IMG/VR virus record: IMGVR_UViG_3300023179_000077
Span: 1-64,000 of that record
Reading direction: 5' to 3' (one strand)
Source: a virus
DNA length: 64,000 bases
Shown here piece after piece: positions 15,525 to 23,263 of the stretch. A model generated the notes under the pieces. The model saw only the letters and a list, made by a program, of their open reading frames with translations, was not told the DNA's origin and searched no databases. A program made the position numbers and the translations under genes. Each line of letters opens with the position of its first letter. Positions within the stretch are counted from its first letter, which is position 1.

Positions 15525-16379
15525 ATGAAAATAAAACATTCTAAATTTCGAAACACTGGTATATTATTTGAATTATTGGTGCGTCAGATAGCATCTGACA
15601 CTTTATCTAATAAAGACTCTGCAGCTGTTAATTTAGTTAAAAAGTATTTTAACAAAACCGAATTAACTAAAGAATATAAAATATATCAGACTTTAATTAA
15701 TTCAAAACTTTTAAGCGAAGCTAAAGCTGAAACATTCATAAATACAGCATTAGATGCTTCTTTGCGTTTAAATAAAACTACTTTACGTAAAGAAAAATAT
15801 AATTTAATTAAAGAAATCAAAGAAAACTACGACTTAGAAGAATTCTTTAAAGCAAAAATCAATCATTATACTCAATACGCTGCTGTATTCAATTTAATTG
15901 AATCTCATAGCTCAACAGAATTTATTGATCCTAAACTTATTATTGATAATAAAATTACTCTATTAGAGCATATTACACGTAAAGAAGTTAATAAAGAAGA
16001 CGTTAAAGATCGTGTAATAGAAGAATACATGAAACTAGATAAAGGTTCTCGTATACTTGCTTATCGTATGTTATTAGAGAAATTCAACACAAAATACGCT
16101 GAGTTGAATGATAAGCAAAAAAATGTATTAAAAGAATATATCAATAATGTAACTAATACTGTTAAATTAAGAGAATTCGTTAATAATAATTTTAATGTTA
16201 TTATTAGCGAATTAAAGTTAATTATCCCCACAATAGAAGATAAAACAACTCAAATTAAATTAACAGAAATAACTAATTTCCTTCAACCATTGGATAAAAA
16301 TCAAAATGTAAAAGATGAAAATATAATTTCACTTTTGCAGTTTTATCAGTTATTAAATGAGTTAAAAGCCATTAAATAA
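15525..16379 (+). CDS. Prohead-region protein, unknown
   Basis: 284 residues, MKIKHSKFRNTGILFELLVRQIASDTL, almost wholly helical with lysine/glutamate repeats. The order portal - this gene - tagged small proteins - protease - scaffold matches the slot where T4 has the prohead core genes 67 and 68. I cannot align it with either. It overlaps the next start by TAATG. Likely a core or assembly factor of the head. Confidence 0.7.
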   Translation: MKIKHSKFRNTGILFELLVRQIASDTLSNKDSAAVNLVKKYFNKTELTKEYKIYQTLINSKLLSEAKAETFINTALDASLRLNKTTLRKEKYNLIKEIKENYDLEEFFKAKINHYTQYAAVFNLIESHSSTEFIDPKLIIDNKITLLEHITRKEVNKEDVKDRVIEEYMKLDKGSRILAYRMLLEKFNTKYAELNDKQKNVLKEYINNVTNTVKLREFVNNNFNVIISELKLIIPTIEDKTTQIKLTEITNFLQPLDKNQNVKDENIISLLQFYQLLNELKAIK

Positions 16380-16924
16380 TGGATCAATTAAGAGAAAAAT
16401 TAAAGCAATTAATACGTAAAGAACTAGAGGAGATGTCTGCTACTAGTGGTGGAGAAGCATATTCTACTCCTTTTGCTTTTGCTAAAAAAGGTCAAAAAAC
16501 AAACGCTGCTATTCAAACAGCTAAATCTCAAGGAATGAAATTAGCTCCTACAGGAATACCTAGTGACTCTAAAGTAAGAGATTATAAAGCAATTTGGAAA
16601 TCAGCTGAAAAATCTAAATATAAGATGTATAAAGAATCTTTAGAAAAAATTGTTAAAGAAGAGTTACTCAACGAAGTAACCTATTCTAAATTCAAAAACG
16701 AAGTTAAATTTAGAACTAAATCAGAACAACTTCATAAAGCAATTCGTGAAGTAAAACGTAAACTACAAGAAATTGATCGTATTGTTGAATATACTTCACG
16801 CATGAAACAAGAATTAAGTGAAGACGGCGGTATCAACTATTGGAAAGCCACTCAAAAGAATATAGGTACTATATCTGAAATGGTAAACCAATTAAATAAT
16901 AAGATTAAAAATTTACATCAATGA
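16379..16924 (+). CDS. Prohead-core candidate with helical N-terminal tag
   Basis: 181 residues. The start MDQLREKLKQLIRKELEEMSAT resembles the helical tags of the genes at 9616 and 17538, and L-E-E at 16-18 could be a gp21 site. A second possible site is 'EELLNE' near residue 100, before 'VTYSKFKNEV'. The C-terminal half is a long basic coiled coil (LHKAIREVKRKLQEIDRIVEYTSRMKQEL). It is coupled by overlap to both neighbours (TAATG upstream, ATGA downstream) and probably belongs to the internal core that is digested during maturation. Confidence 0.7.
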   Translation: MDQLREKLKQLIRKELEEMSATSGGEAYSTPFAFAKKGQKTNAAIQTAKSQGMKLAPTGIPSDSKVRDYKAIWKSAEKSKYKMYKESLEKIVKEELLNEVTYSKFKNEVKFRTKSEQLHKAIREVKRKLQEIDRIVEYTSRMKQELSEDGGINYWKATQKNIGTISEMVNQLNNKIKNLHQ

Positions 16925-17355
16925 AAAAGCAAATTAACGAAATCCGCAGAATGCAGCAATTAGCTGGGATTTTAAAAGAAAATAATATAAACGAAGCTCC
17001 TCAGCCTGATTGGGGTTCTATGGGACTTACATATAGTGATACAATAGGAGATGATAATGAAGGTGAATATAATGAGATTGTGGATATAACAAAAAAATTA
17101 TATCAAGACTTCATAGAACAATATGAGAAAATGCCAGATCAAGAAAAAATTGAATATAAAATATCACAAGATATAGATAACGATATTACGAATATGTTAG
17201 ATGCAATATATAGCTTTTCTTTTAGAAAGGATAATAATGTTAAACTTAGTGATGGAAGAACAGTTAGTATTAACTATCTTATGAACAAAATGCTTGAAAA
17301 GGGAGAATACAGTAAACTAGCTCAAGATATCTTGGAAATAATTATAGGCTTATAA
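16921..17355 (+). CDS. Tagged acidic prohead-region protein
   Basis: 144 residues. The N-terminus MKKQINEIRRMQQLAGILKE is the same tag type as in the genes at 559 and 974, here in the head operon itself, which supports a capsid-targeting role for the tag. Possible gp21 sites are L-K-E at 18-20 and I-N-E at 23-25, the latter before 'APQPDW'. The cargo is acidic and helical (EIVDITKKLYQDFIEQYEKMP) and unlike the other two cargos. It starts inside the end of the upstream gene (ATGA). Confidence 0.75.
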   Translation: MKKQINEIRRMQQLAGILKENNINEAPQPDWGSMGLTYSDTIGDDNEGEYNEIVDITKKLYQDFIEQYEKMPDQEKIEYKISQDIDNDITNMLDAIYSFSFRKDNNVKLSDGRTVSINYLMNKMLEKGEYSKLAQDILEIIIGL

Positions 17356-17374
17356 ATAAAAATTAATATCAATA

Positions 17375-17503
17375 ATGGCAAAAGGTAAAGGTGGTAGTGA
17401 AAGCCGTAAAATAACATTCGGCAAACGCAAATTAGGAAAAGCAAAAAAATCCTACAATAAGCACGATAGAACAGAAAAAAACTACCGTAGACAAGGACGA
17501 TAA
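17375..17503 (+). CDS. Tiny very basic protein
   Basis: 42 residues, MAKGKGGSESRKITFGKRKL, ending KKSYNKHDRTEKNYRRQGR: about 40 percent Lys and Arg with no hydrophobic core. It is a complete reading frame with an A-rich leader in a gap that would otherwise be empty between tagged head genes. The composition suggests an unstructured RNA- or DNA-binding or neutralising peptide, possibly packaged with the genome. It was found by reading frames directly because it is too short for usual cut-offs. Confidence 0.72.
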   Translation: MAKGKGGSESRKITFGKRKLGKAKKSYNKHDRTEKNYRRQGR

Positions 17504-17511
17504 TATTTATA
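17501..17511 (+). promoter_or_regulatory. TAATATTTATA element before the gene at 17538
   Basis: Overlaps the stop of the tiny basic protein gene; 26 bases before the next start. Would drive 17538-19175. Confidence 0.45.
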
Positions 17512-17537
17512 CATAACAAACCATAAATTATAACACA

Positions 17538-17930
17538 ATGAAAAAAAGCGAATTACGTGAATTAATAAAAGAAATAATACTTCAAGAAATAACTAAAGTA
17601 GAGGAAAGTCAAGAAGAAAGAGGAATTACACCTAGTGGTCAAATTCAAACTCCCGCACAAGCTCTTGGCCGTGCTCGCCCTAGAACTTCCGCTGAGTTAG
17701 CTTGGGAAAATTATGGTTTGGACAGATATACTGCTGGAGTAGCATATAACGGAGGATATACTAAAAAAGATGGAACATTTGTTCCAGTAGATGAACAAGG
17801 ATTAGTTAATATAGTAATATCCATGTTAAAGAAAAAATTACCAAATGCTGATTCTGAAATTGTAGATTGGATGAAAAATAAAACTAGAGAGGTGTATAAA
17901 AGACAACAATCGTTTAAAAAAGGTAGTTAA
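17538..17930 (+). CDS. Tagged prohead-region protein
   Basis: 130 residues. The tag MKKSELRELIKEIILQEITK is nearly the same as in the gene at 9616 (MKKSELQELIREVVDEV), and L-Q-E at 15-17 is a possible cleavage site. The rest is small and polar: 'GRARPRTSAELAWENYGLDRYTAGVAYNGGYTKKDGTFVPVDEQGL', then a basic helix to the end. I do not recognise the cargo. Position between core genes and protease supports a head-internal protein. Confidence 0.7.
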   Translation: MKKSELRELIKEIILQEITKVEESQEERGITPSGQIQTPAQALGRARPRTSAELAWENYGLDRYTAGVAYNGGYTKKDGTFVPVDEQGLVNIVISMLKKKLPNADSEIVDWMKNKTREVYKRQQSFKKGS

Positions 17931-17940
17931 AAATAATATA

Positions 17941-18570
17941 ATGAAAAGCATACAAAACCAATATCGCGATCTTAAAGAAGGAAAAATGTCACAAGCTAAC
18001 TTTATGCGTAATGTGCGTATGACTTTTCCTCATTTAGTTACTAATGTAACATCATTTGATGATACTGTCAGAATACTTAAAAATAAACAAATATTAAGCG
18101 AAGCTAAAACTAAACTACACCCAAATCAAATTCACCCACAAGAATTAAGAATGGGTATTAAAGTAGAAATGGAACACACAGATGATCCTAAAAAAGCAGA
18201 AAAAATTGCTTTAGATCATTTAGCAGAAAATCCATTTTACTACACAGCATTAAAATTATCAGGCATTGAATCACCTTCAGCTCCTAAAACTAAAACACCT
18301 GCTAAAGCTAAAGCTAAAAAAGAATCAGTTGAATTAGTTGATAAAGAAAATCAAATGAAAACACCAAAAGGTGTTGAAAAAGCAAAAGCATCAGCTAATA
18401 AAGCACATAAAGAAACAAACAAAGGTGTTAAAGGAGTAGAAGAACTCACTCACGCTGCTAAAAAAGCTAAAGGCATTAAACAAGTAATGTCTCCTACTGG
18501 TGGTAAAATGAAAACCATTAGAGAACAATTAGAAAAACTTGTGCGTGAAGCCATAAATGAATATTACTAA
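17941..18570 (+). CDS. DUF5661-like prohead protein with C-terminal tag
   Basis: 209 residues. Residues about 68-100 (ELRMGIKVEMEHTDDPKKAEKIALDHL, then 'ENPFYYTALKLSG') match the DUF5661 pattern of 'G-kvE-EHt-d-a-kIAlDHL-e-p-YYt-L'. A lysine/alanine-rich linker follows. The last 16 residues (REQLEKLVREAINEYY) resemble the amphipathic tags of neighbouring genes, but at the C-terminus. The stop overlaps the protease start (TAATGA). It may be a core protein like T4 gp68, held in the scaffold by the C-terminal helix. Confidence 0.75.
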   Translation: MKSIQNQYRDLKEGKMSQANFMRNVRMTFPHLVTNVTSFDDTVRILKNKQILSEAKTKLHPNQIHPQELRMGIKVEMEHTDDPKKAEKIALDHLAENPFYYTALKLSGIESPSAPKTKTPAKAKAKKESVELVDKENQMKTPKGVEKAKASANKAHKETNKGVKGVEELTHAAKKAKGIKQVMSPTGGKMKTIREQLEKLVREAINEYY

Positions 18571-19175
18571 TGAAATCATTACTCATAGACCATACTCCTT
18601 TCCAACATGCTAAGCTTACTTTAGTTGAAGGTAAAGTAAACAATGGTACTGTCACTTTAGTTGGTAAATTACAAGAAGCTGAACAAAAAAACGGCAATGG
18701 TCGTGTATATCCTCGCGAAATACTTGAAAGAGAAGTAAAAAAATATGCTGAAGGACCAATAAAAACACGCACTGCTTTAGGAGAACTCGATCATCCTGAA
18801 GCCTCTGTTGTTAATCTAGCAAATACTTCCCATGTTATTACAGAAGTATGGTGGAAAGGAAATGACTTAATGGGTAGATTACAACTATTACCCACACCCG
18901 CGGGCAATATCGCTAAAGCACTTGTATTATCTGGTATTCCACTTGGTATTTCATCACGCGGTATGGGTAGTGTTAAACAACTTGGTGAAACAGTTGAAGT
19001 ACAAGACGATTTTGAATTGTTATGTTGGGATTTAGTATCAGTACCTAGTACTCCACAAGCATATATGAGAATAGCTGAAGCAAAGCAATATGCTTCTATT
19101 AAAGATTATAGCAAAGTAAATAGTTTAATTACAGAAATTATTTGTCAACATACTGGAGTTTGTCCTTTATGTTAA
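18570..19175 (+). CDS. 21: Prohead core protease (gp21-like)
   Basis: 201 residues (T4 gp21 is 212). The serine-protease fold of T4-type prohead proteases is seen in 'GRVYPREILEREVKKY', the catalytic His in GELDHPE (H75) and the catalytic Ser in 'IPLGISSRGMGS' (S128 or S129), followed by 'DFELLCWDLVSVPSTPQA'. It digests the scaffold, trims gp23 and removes targeting tags after (L/I)-x-E. Its probable substrates in this window are gp22, gp23 and the tagged small proteins. The start overlaps the upstream stop. Confidence 0.97.
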   Translation: MKSLLIDHTPFQHAKLTLVEGKVNNGTVTLVGKLQEAEQKNGNGRVYPREILEREVKKYAEGPIKTRTALGELDHPEASVVNLANTSHVITEVWWKGNDLMGRLQLLPTPAGNIAKALVLSGIPLGISSRGMGSVKQLGETVEVQDDFELLCWDLVSVPSTPQAYMRIAEAKQYASIKDYSKVNSLITEIICQHTGVCPLC

Positions 19176-19200
19176 ATAATTCACGTCTTTCCATATCTCC

Positions 19201-19211
19201 ATATATTTATG
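19201..19211 (+). promoter_or_regulatory. ATATATTTATG element upstream of the scaffold gene
   Basis: Lies 113 bases before the scaffold start and leaves an unusually long leader containing two hairpins. Confidence 0.4.
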
Positions 19212-19233
19212 AGCATCCTACAATAGGTTGCTC
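19211..19233 (+). promoter_or_regulatory. Hairpin in the scaffold gene leader
   Basis: GAGCA-T-CCTA pairs with TAGG-T-TGCTC around a CAA loop, with a single T-T mismatch. A second stem, TAAGATT with AATCTTA, lies at 19271-19291. There is no T-run, so neither looks like a terminator. Confidence 0.55.
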
Positions 19234-19308
19234 ATTCTTATGCAACCTCGGGTATATTACAAACCCCTATTAAGATTTTCTAATAATCTTATTTCCGAAA
19301 AAAAATTT

Positions 19309-19314
19309 AAGGAG
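19309..19314 (+). promoter_or_regulatory. Strong Shine-Dalgarno of the scaffold gene
   Basis: AAGGAG, 9 bases before ATG 19324. It decides that start over 19228 and is exceptional here, because nearly all other genes have no such site. Confidence 0.8.
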
Positions 19315-19323
19315 AAAAATTTT

Positions 19324-20406
19324 ATGACAAACCAAGATTTGTTCAAAGAAGCAATTGCTGACGCTAAAGCTATTCGTGAAACTGCTTTAGCTAATGCAAA
19401 AGTTGCTCTTGAAGAAGCTCTTGCTCCTAGACTTCAATCTATGCTTGCTGCTAAATTGCAAGAAATGGATAATATGGACGAGGCTGAAGAAGAGAAACTT
19501 GAAGAAAAATCACTCGGTCAAGACACTTATCGTACAGGCGATGTACAACATGTTGGTGCTAGAGAAAGACATGCTGCACTCGAAGAAAACGAAGAAGAAC
19601 TTGAAGAAGATTTTGATTTATCTGAAATTTTAGCTGAACTCGAAGAAGCTAAAGAAGAAGAAGAAAAAGAAAAAATGAAAGAAGCTAAAAAAGAAGAAGA
19701 GGAAGATGAAGAAGAAGGTGAAGAGCCTGCTGAATCTGAACCTGCTGAATCTGAAACAGTGGCTGATCTTTCAGTTGATGAATTAAAAATGATTATCAAA
19801 GACATTATTTCTAGCGAAATGGAAGACGGCGGCATGGAAGACATGGGCGGCGACGAAACAGAAGCTGGAGACGAAATGACGGTTGATGTATCATCTGATG
19901 AAGGTGAAGGAATGGAAGAAGATCTTAATTTAGAAGAATTATTAGCTGAACTTGACGCTTTAGACGAAGACTATTCTGAAGAAGAAACAGAATACGAAGA
20001 AGGTGGAATGTACGAAGCTAAGAAAAAAGCTAAAAAAGAAGATGATAAAATGAAAAAAGAGTTAGATGAAGCTATTGCTACTATCCATACTCTTCGTTCA
20101 GAACTTAACGAAGTTAATCTTCTTAACGCTAAATTACTCTATGTAAATAAGATTTTCAAAGCCAAGAACTTAACTGAATCACAAAAACTTAAAGTAATCG
20201 CTCAATTTGACAAAGCATCTACTGTTAAAGAAGCTAAGATGATTTATGAAACTATGGACGTTGCTATTGCAAAATCTGCTAAGTCTTCAATTAAAGAATC
20301 TATGGGTTTTGCTTCCAAAGCAGCAGGTGTTGCTAAAAAACCAATCGTCGAAGTGGACGAAACAATGTCAAGATGGCAAATGCTTGCTGGCATTAAAAAA
20401 CACTAA
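19324..20406 (+). CDS. 22: Prohead scaffold protein (gp22-like)
   Basis: 360 residues starting MTNQDLFKEAIADAKAIRE. It is extremely acidic with long glutamate runs (about residues 40-210) and alternating helices, the composition of T4-type scaffolds. Its position between protease and capsid gene is diagnostic. Many (L/I)-x-E tripeptides would allow gp21 to shred it during maturation. The C-terminus reads MSRWQMLAGIKKH, which resembles the 'RMQ-LAG' part of the N-terminal tags at 559, 974 and 16921. The AAGGAG site sets the start; the upstream ATG-free extension from 19228 is discarded. Confidence 0.95.
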   Translation: MTNQDLFKEAIADAKAIRETALANAKVALEEALAPRLQSMLAAKLQEMDNMDEAEEEKLEEKSLGQDTYRTGDVQHVGARERHAALEENEEELEEDFDLSEILAELEEAKEEEEKEKMKEAKKEEEEDEEEGEEPAESEPAESETVADLSVDELKMIIKDIISSEMEDGGMEDMGGDETEAGDEMTVDVSSDEGEGMEEDLNLEELLAELDALDEDYSEEETEYEEGGMYEAKKKAKKEDDKMKKELDEAIATIHTLRSELNEVNLLNAKLLYVNKIFKAKNLTESQKLKVIAQFDKASTVKEAKMIYETMDVAIAKSAKSSIKESMGFASKAAGVAKKPIVEVDETMSRWQMLAGIKKH

Positions 20407-20436
20407 AAATTAATTTAACAAAAAACTCTTTAAAAA

Positions 20437-22083
20437 ATGAACGTACAACAATTACTCGAGTCATCTAACCAGTATAAAGTTATAATGGAAGATGCACAAC
20501 GTTTGTCTGGTAAGTGGGCTAAATCCGGTCTTTTAGAAGGCATTAGCAACACTCAAGACAAAAACACAATGGCTATTCTCCTTGAGAACCAAGCCAAGCA
20601 ATTAATCACTGAAGCTTCTGCTACAGGTGGTACTACCTCAATGTCTGGTGCTGGATATAATGCAGAAAACTGGGCTGGTGTAGCTTTGCCATTAGTTCGC
20701 CGCGTATTCGGTGAAATCGCTGCTAAAGAATTCGTTAGCGTACAACCAATGAACTTACCTTCAGGTCTCGTATTCTATCTTGATTTCAAATACGGTACTG
20801 GTGTTAAGCCATTTACCAGCGGTGGTTCACTTTATGGTGCTAACGCTACTACAAACGTAACCGATATTGCTTCTCAATCACTTTATGGTGCTGGTAAGTT
20901 TGGTTACTCAATCAACCAATTCTCAGCTTCTATTGTTGCTGTAACCGGTTCAACCACATGGGCTGACTTTAACTTAGATTCTACCTATTCAGCTTCTGCT
21001 GCTACTGGTTGGAAAAAGATTTCAGTTCCTCTCCCAGCTGCTGCTGATACAAATGCTGTTAGATCATTTGTATTTACTTCTGGTTCTTCCGGAACATTCA
21101 TCAGCGCTAATGACATTTTACAGCAATTTACAACTGTAGCTAATAGCACAGCTTCATTCATTGTAACTGGTTCATTAGTATCTGTTTCTAGCTCAACTCC
21201 AACAGTAACCTTGTTCTTCTCTGTAGCTCCTACTCCAGCAGCTCGTGGTGATTTCGAAGATCAAACAACAGGTGGCGGTGCTGGTAACGGCGGTAATGGT
21301 GGTTATCCTGGTGCTAACACTACTTCTGCTGCAATTGCTATCCCAGAAATCAACGTTCAGTTGAAATCAGAAGCTATTGTTGCTAAAACTCGTAGGTTAA
21401 AAGCACAATGGACACCAGAATTCGCTCAGGATCTTAATGCTTATCATAGTGTTGATGCTGAAGCTGAATTAACTGGTATCTTATCACAGTATATTTCAAT
21501 GGAAATCGACCTCGAAATCCTTGATATGTTAATTCAAAACGCTTTCACTACTGAATACTGGTCAGCAGTTAACAACCAAGGCGTAGGTGCTTCTGGTGTT
21601 ACTAATGGTAACCTCGGTTACTACAACACCCAAGGTGGTTGGTTCCAAACCCTCGGCACTAAGCTCCAGAAAGTTTCTAACATAATCCATCAGTTAACTC
21701 TCCGCGGTGGCGCTAACTTCCTCGTAACTTCACCAACCGTAGCTACAATCCTCGAATCAATTCCTGGATTTGCTTCTGACGGTGATGGTGAAAAAATGGA
21801 ATTCAACTTCGGTATTCAGAAAGTTGGTTCACTTAACAGCCGTTACAAGGTTTACAAGAACCCATACATGACTGAGAACGTAATCCTCATGGGTTACAAA
21901 GGTGCTCAGTTCCTTGAGTGCGGTGCTGTATTTGCTCCATATGTGCCTTTAATCATGACTCCACTTCTCTACGATCCTAACACCTTCACTCCACGTAAAG
22001 GTTTGATGACTCGTTACGCTAAGAAGATGATTAGACCGGACTATTATGGTCGTGTATATGTTGCTGGTTTAAATACTCTTTAA
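20437..22083 (+). CDS. 23: Major capsid protein (gp23-like)
   Basis: 548 residues (T4 gp23 is 521). The N-terminal propeptide ends 'AKQLITE' and the mature chain should start at A60 ('ASATGG'), the same place as T4's cleavage after residue 65. After it come 'AGYNAENWAGVALPLVRRVFGEI' and 'EFVSVQPMNLPSGLVFYLDFKYG', hallmarks of the HK97-fold T4 capsid family. The end is 'FTPRKGLMTRYAKKMIRPDYYGRVYV'. Codon use is richer in C-ending codons than neighbouring genes, consistent with very high expression. It follows the scaffold gene by 30 bases with no promoter-like element, so is probably co-transcribed. Confidence 0.98.
   Translation: MNVQQLLESSNQYKVIMEDAQRLSGKWAKSGLLEGISNTQDKNTMAILLENQAKQLITEASATGGTTSMSGAGYNAENWAGVALPLVRRVFGEIAAKEFVSVQPMNLPSGLVFYLDFKYGTGVKPFTSGGSLYGANATTNVTDIASQSLYGAGKFGYSINQFSASIVAVTGSTTWADFNLDSTYSASAATGWKKISVPLPAAADTNAVRSFVFTSGSSGTFISANDILQQFTTVANSTASFIVTGSLVSVSSSTPTVTLFFSVAPTPAARGDFEDQTTGGGAGNGGNGGYPGANTTSAAIAIPEINVQLKSEAIVAKTRRLKAQWTPEFAQDLNAYHSVDAEAELTGILSQYISMEIDLEILDMLIQNAFTTEYWSAVNNQGVGASGVTNGNLGYYNTQGGWFQTLGTKLQKVSNIIHQLTLRGGANFLVTSPTVATILESIPGFASDGDGEKMEFNFGIQKVGSLNSRYKVYKNPYMTENVILMGYKGAQFLECGAVFAPYVPLIMTPLLYDPNTFTPRKGLMTRYAKKMIRPDYYGRVYVAGLNTL
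20611..20616 (+). other. Predicted gp21 cleavage site in the capsid precursor
   Basis: Codons for E59-A60 in 'QLITE-ASATG'. The L-I-T-E matches residues 17-20 of the tags at 559 and 974. Confidence 0.75.
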
Positions 22084-22122
22084 TCTAGTATAACATAATA
22101 GCCCTGTAAGGCTTAAAAAAAC

Positions 22123-22153
22123 AAAAGGCTCGAGGTAATACTCGGGCCTTTTT
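22123..22153 (+). terminator. Intrinsic terminator after the capsid gene
   Basis: AAAAGGCTCGAG (22123-22134) pairs with CTCGGGCCTTTTT (22141-22153), with one T-G pair, loop GTAATA. It is preceded by a 'CCTGTAAGGCTTAAAAAA' motif also found (as CCCGTAAGGCT) before the terminator at 23211. Confidence 0.92.
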
Positions 22154-22154
22154 G

Positions 22155-22164
22155 TATATTTATA
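22155..22164 (+). promoter_or_regulatory. TATATTTATA element before an HNH gene
   Basis: Directly follows the capsid-gene terminator, 5 bases before ATG 22170. Confidence 0.45.
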
Positions 22165-22169
22165 CACGT

Positions 22170-22718
22170 ATGAAAACATGTAAAAAATGTGGTATTGAAA
22201 AACCACTAAATGAATATTGTAAACGTAAAGAAGAAAAAGATGGATTACATCGTTATTGTAAACCATGTATGAGACAACGTCTTAAAAATGAGTACAATAG
22301 GGATAAAGAAAAACATCTTAAACGTACTCGAAAATATCAAGAGGAAAATAGGGAATATTTTAGAAATAAATCTAATAATCACTACCACACCAAAAAAGAC
22401 TACTATCGCGAATGGAATCGAACTAAATATTCTACTGATTTACTATTTCGTCTCCGCCATACTCTCAATTCTATCATAAACCATCACCTTAAAGAAGGTA
22501 AATCACAAAGCAGCATTGACTATCTAGGCTGCACAATACAAGAATACAAAGAGTATCTTGAACCACTATTCACACCAGAAATGAATTGGGAAAATTATGG
22601 AACTTATTGGGAAATAGACCACATTCATCCATTAGCTAAAGGTGGATCATTTCATTATACCAACACTCAGCCACTTACTGTAGTTGAAAATAGAATAAAA
22701 TCAGACATAATATTATGA
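22170..22718 (+). CDS. HNH homing endonuclease with zinc finger
   Basis: 182 residues from ATG 22170; a TTG 18 bases upstream would overlap the promoter-like element and is rejected. The N-terminal zinc finger (CKKCGIEKPLNEY, then YCKPCMR) and the C-terminal site 'MNWENYGTYWEIDHIHPLAKGGSFHYTNTQPL' match the endonuclease at 12901 in architecture, so both belong to one mobile family, here beside the capsid gene. It overlaps the next start by ATGA. It cleaves DNA at a target presumed to be near the capsid gene. Confidence 0.92.
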   Translation: MKTCKKCGIEKPLNEYCKRKEEKDGLHRYCKPCMRQRLKNEYNRDKEKHLKRTRKYQEENREYFRNKSNNHYHTKKDYYREWNRTKYSTDLLFRLRHTLNSIINHHLKEGKSQSSIDYLGCTIQEYKEYLEPLFTPEMNWENYGTYWEIDHIHPLAKGGSFHYTNTQPLTVVENRIKSDIIL

Positions 22719-23188
22719 AACTTAAAAATATTATACAACAATTAATTCAAGAAAATAAAGATTTTCCATGGGTAGAACAACGAGAATATGAATTATTAAT
22801 TGAATTTAATTATAATTTAGACGATACATATTTTATAACAAATGAATTACCTTTCAATATTGAATTTAAAGATGATCAAAATAGATTAAACATTACTAAA
22901 GGTAAATTAAATAAAGATTTTATTGAAATAAAATTATATTGGGTTGATGATAAAGGAAAAGTTAGAATGGATACTCCTGAAGGTATACTGCCTAAAACAA
23001 TGAATACTCATTTAAATAATATTATAAATAAATTTTTACCTAATTATGATAAGTTTTTAATTAGACCTAATGATGATATAAGGTATAGATTATTCCAATT
23101 ATTGTTAAACAAATATATAGATAAAAATCAATGGAATATTACATTTAATTCTAATGATAGATCTATATTTTTAATTAAAAAAAATTAA
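22715..23188 (+). CDS. Unknown protein coupled to the HNH endonuclease
   Basis: 157 residues, MKLKNIIQQLIQENKDFPWVEQREYE. The first 15 residues form an amphipathic helix slightly like the tags of the head proteins (with L-I-Q-E), but without a clear cleavage motif. The rest is acidic and beta-rich with no recognised domain. It starts inside the endonuclease gene and ends before a terminator, so the two may have arrived as one insertion between the capsid gene and PhoH. Confidence 0.65.
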   Translation: MKLKNIIQQLIQENKDFPWVEQREYELLIEFNYNLDDTYFITNELPFNIEFKDDQNRLNITKGKLNKDFIEIKLYWVDDKGKVRMDTPEGILPKTMNTHLNNIINKFLPNYDKFLIRPNDDIRYRLFQLLLNKYIDKNQWNITFNSNDRSIFLIKKN

Positions 23189-23210
23189 TCCCGTAAGGCT
23201 AAAAAATAAG

Positions 23211-23240
23211 AGATCCGAGCTTAGCTCGGGTCTTCTTTTT
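23211..23240 (+). terminator. Intrinsic terminator before PhoH
   Basis: AGATCCGAGC (23211-23220) pairs with GCTCGGGTCT (23224-23233), loop TTA, one T-G pair, then a T-rich tail. Confidence 0.92.
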
Positions 23241-23257
23241 ATATTTATAATAAATAA
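23240..23257 (+). promoter_or_regulatory. TATATTTATAATAAATAA element before PhoH
   Basis: Overlaps the end of the terminator's T tail; 6 bases before ATG 23264. Confidence 0.45.
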
Positions 23258-23263
23258 TGTTAT

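Noticed and set aside
19228-19323. Upstream extension of the scaffold gene
   Set aside because: The extension (from 19228) crosses the leader hairpins, is unlike scaffold sequence, and ATG 19324 has a strong AAGGAG.
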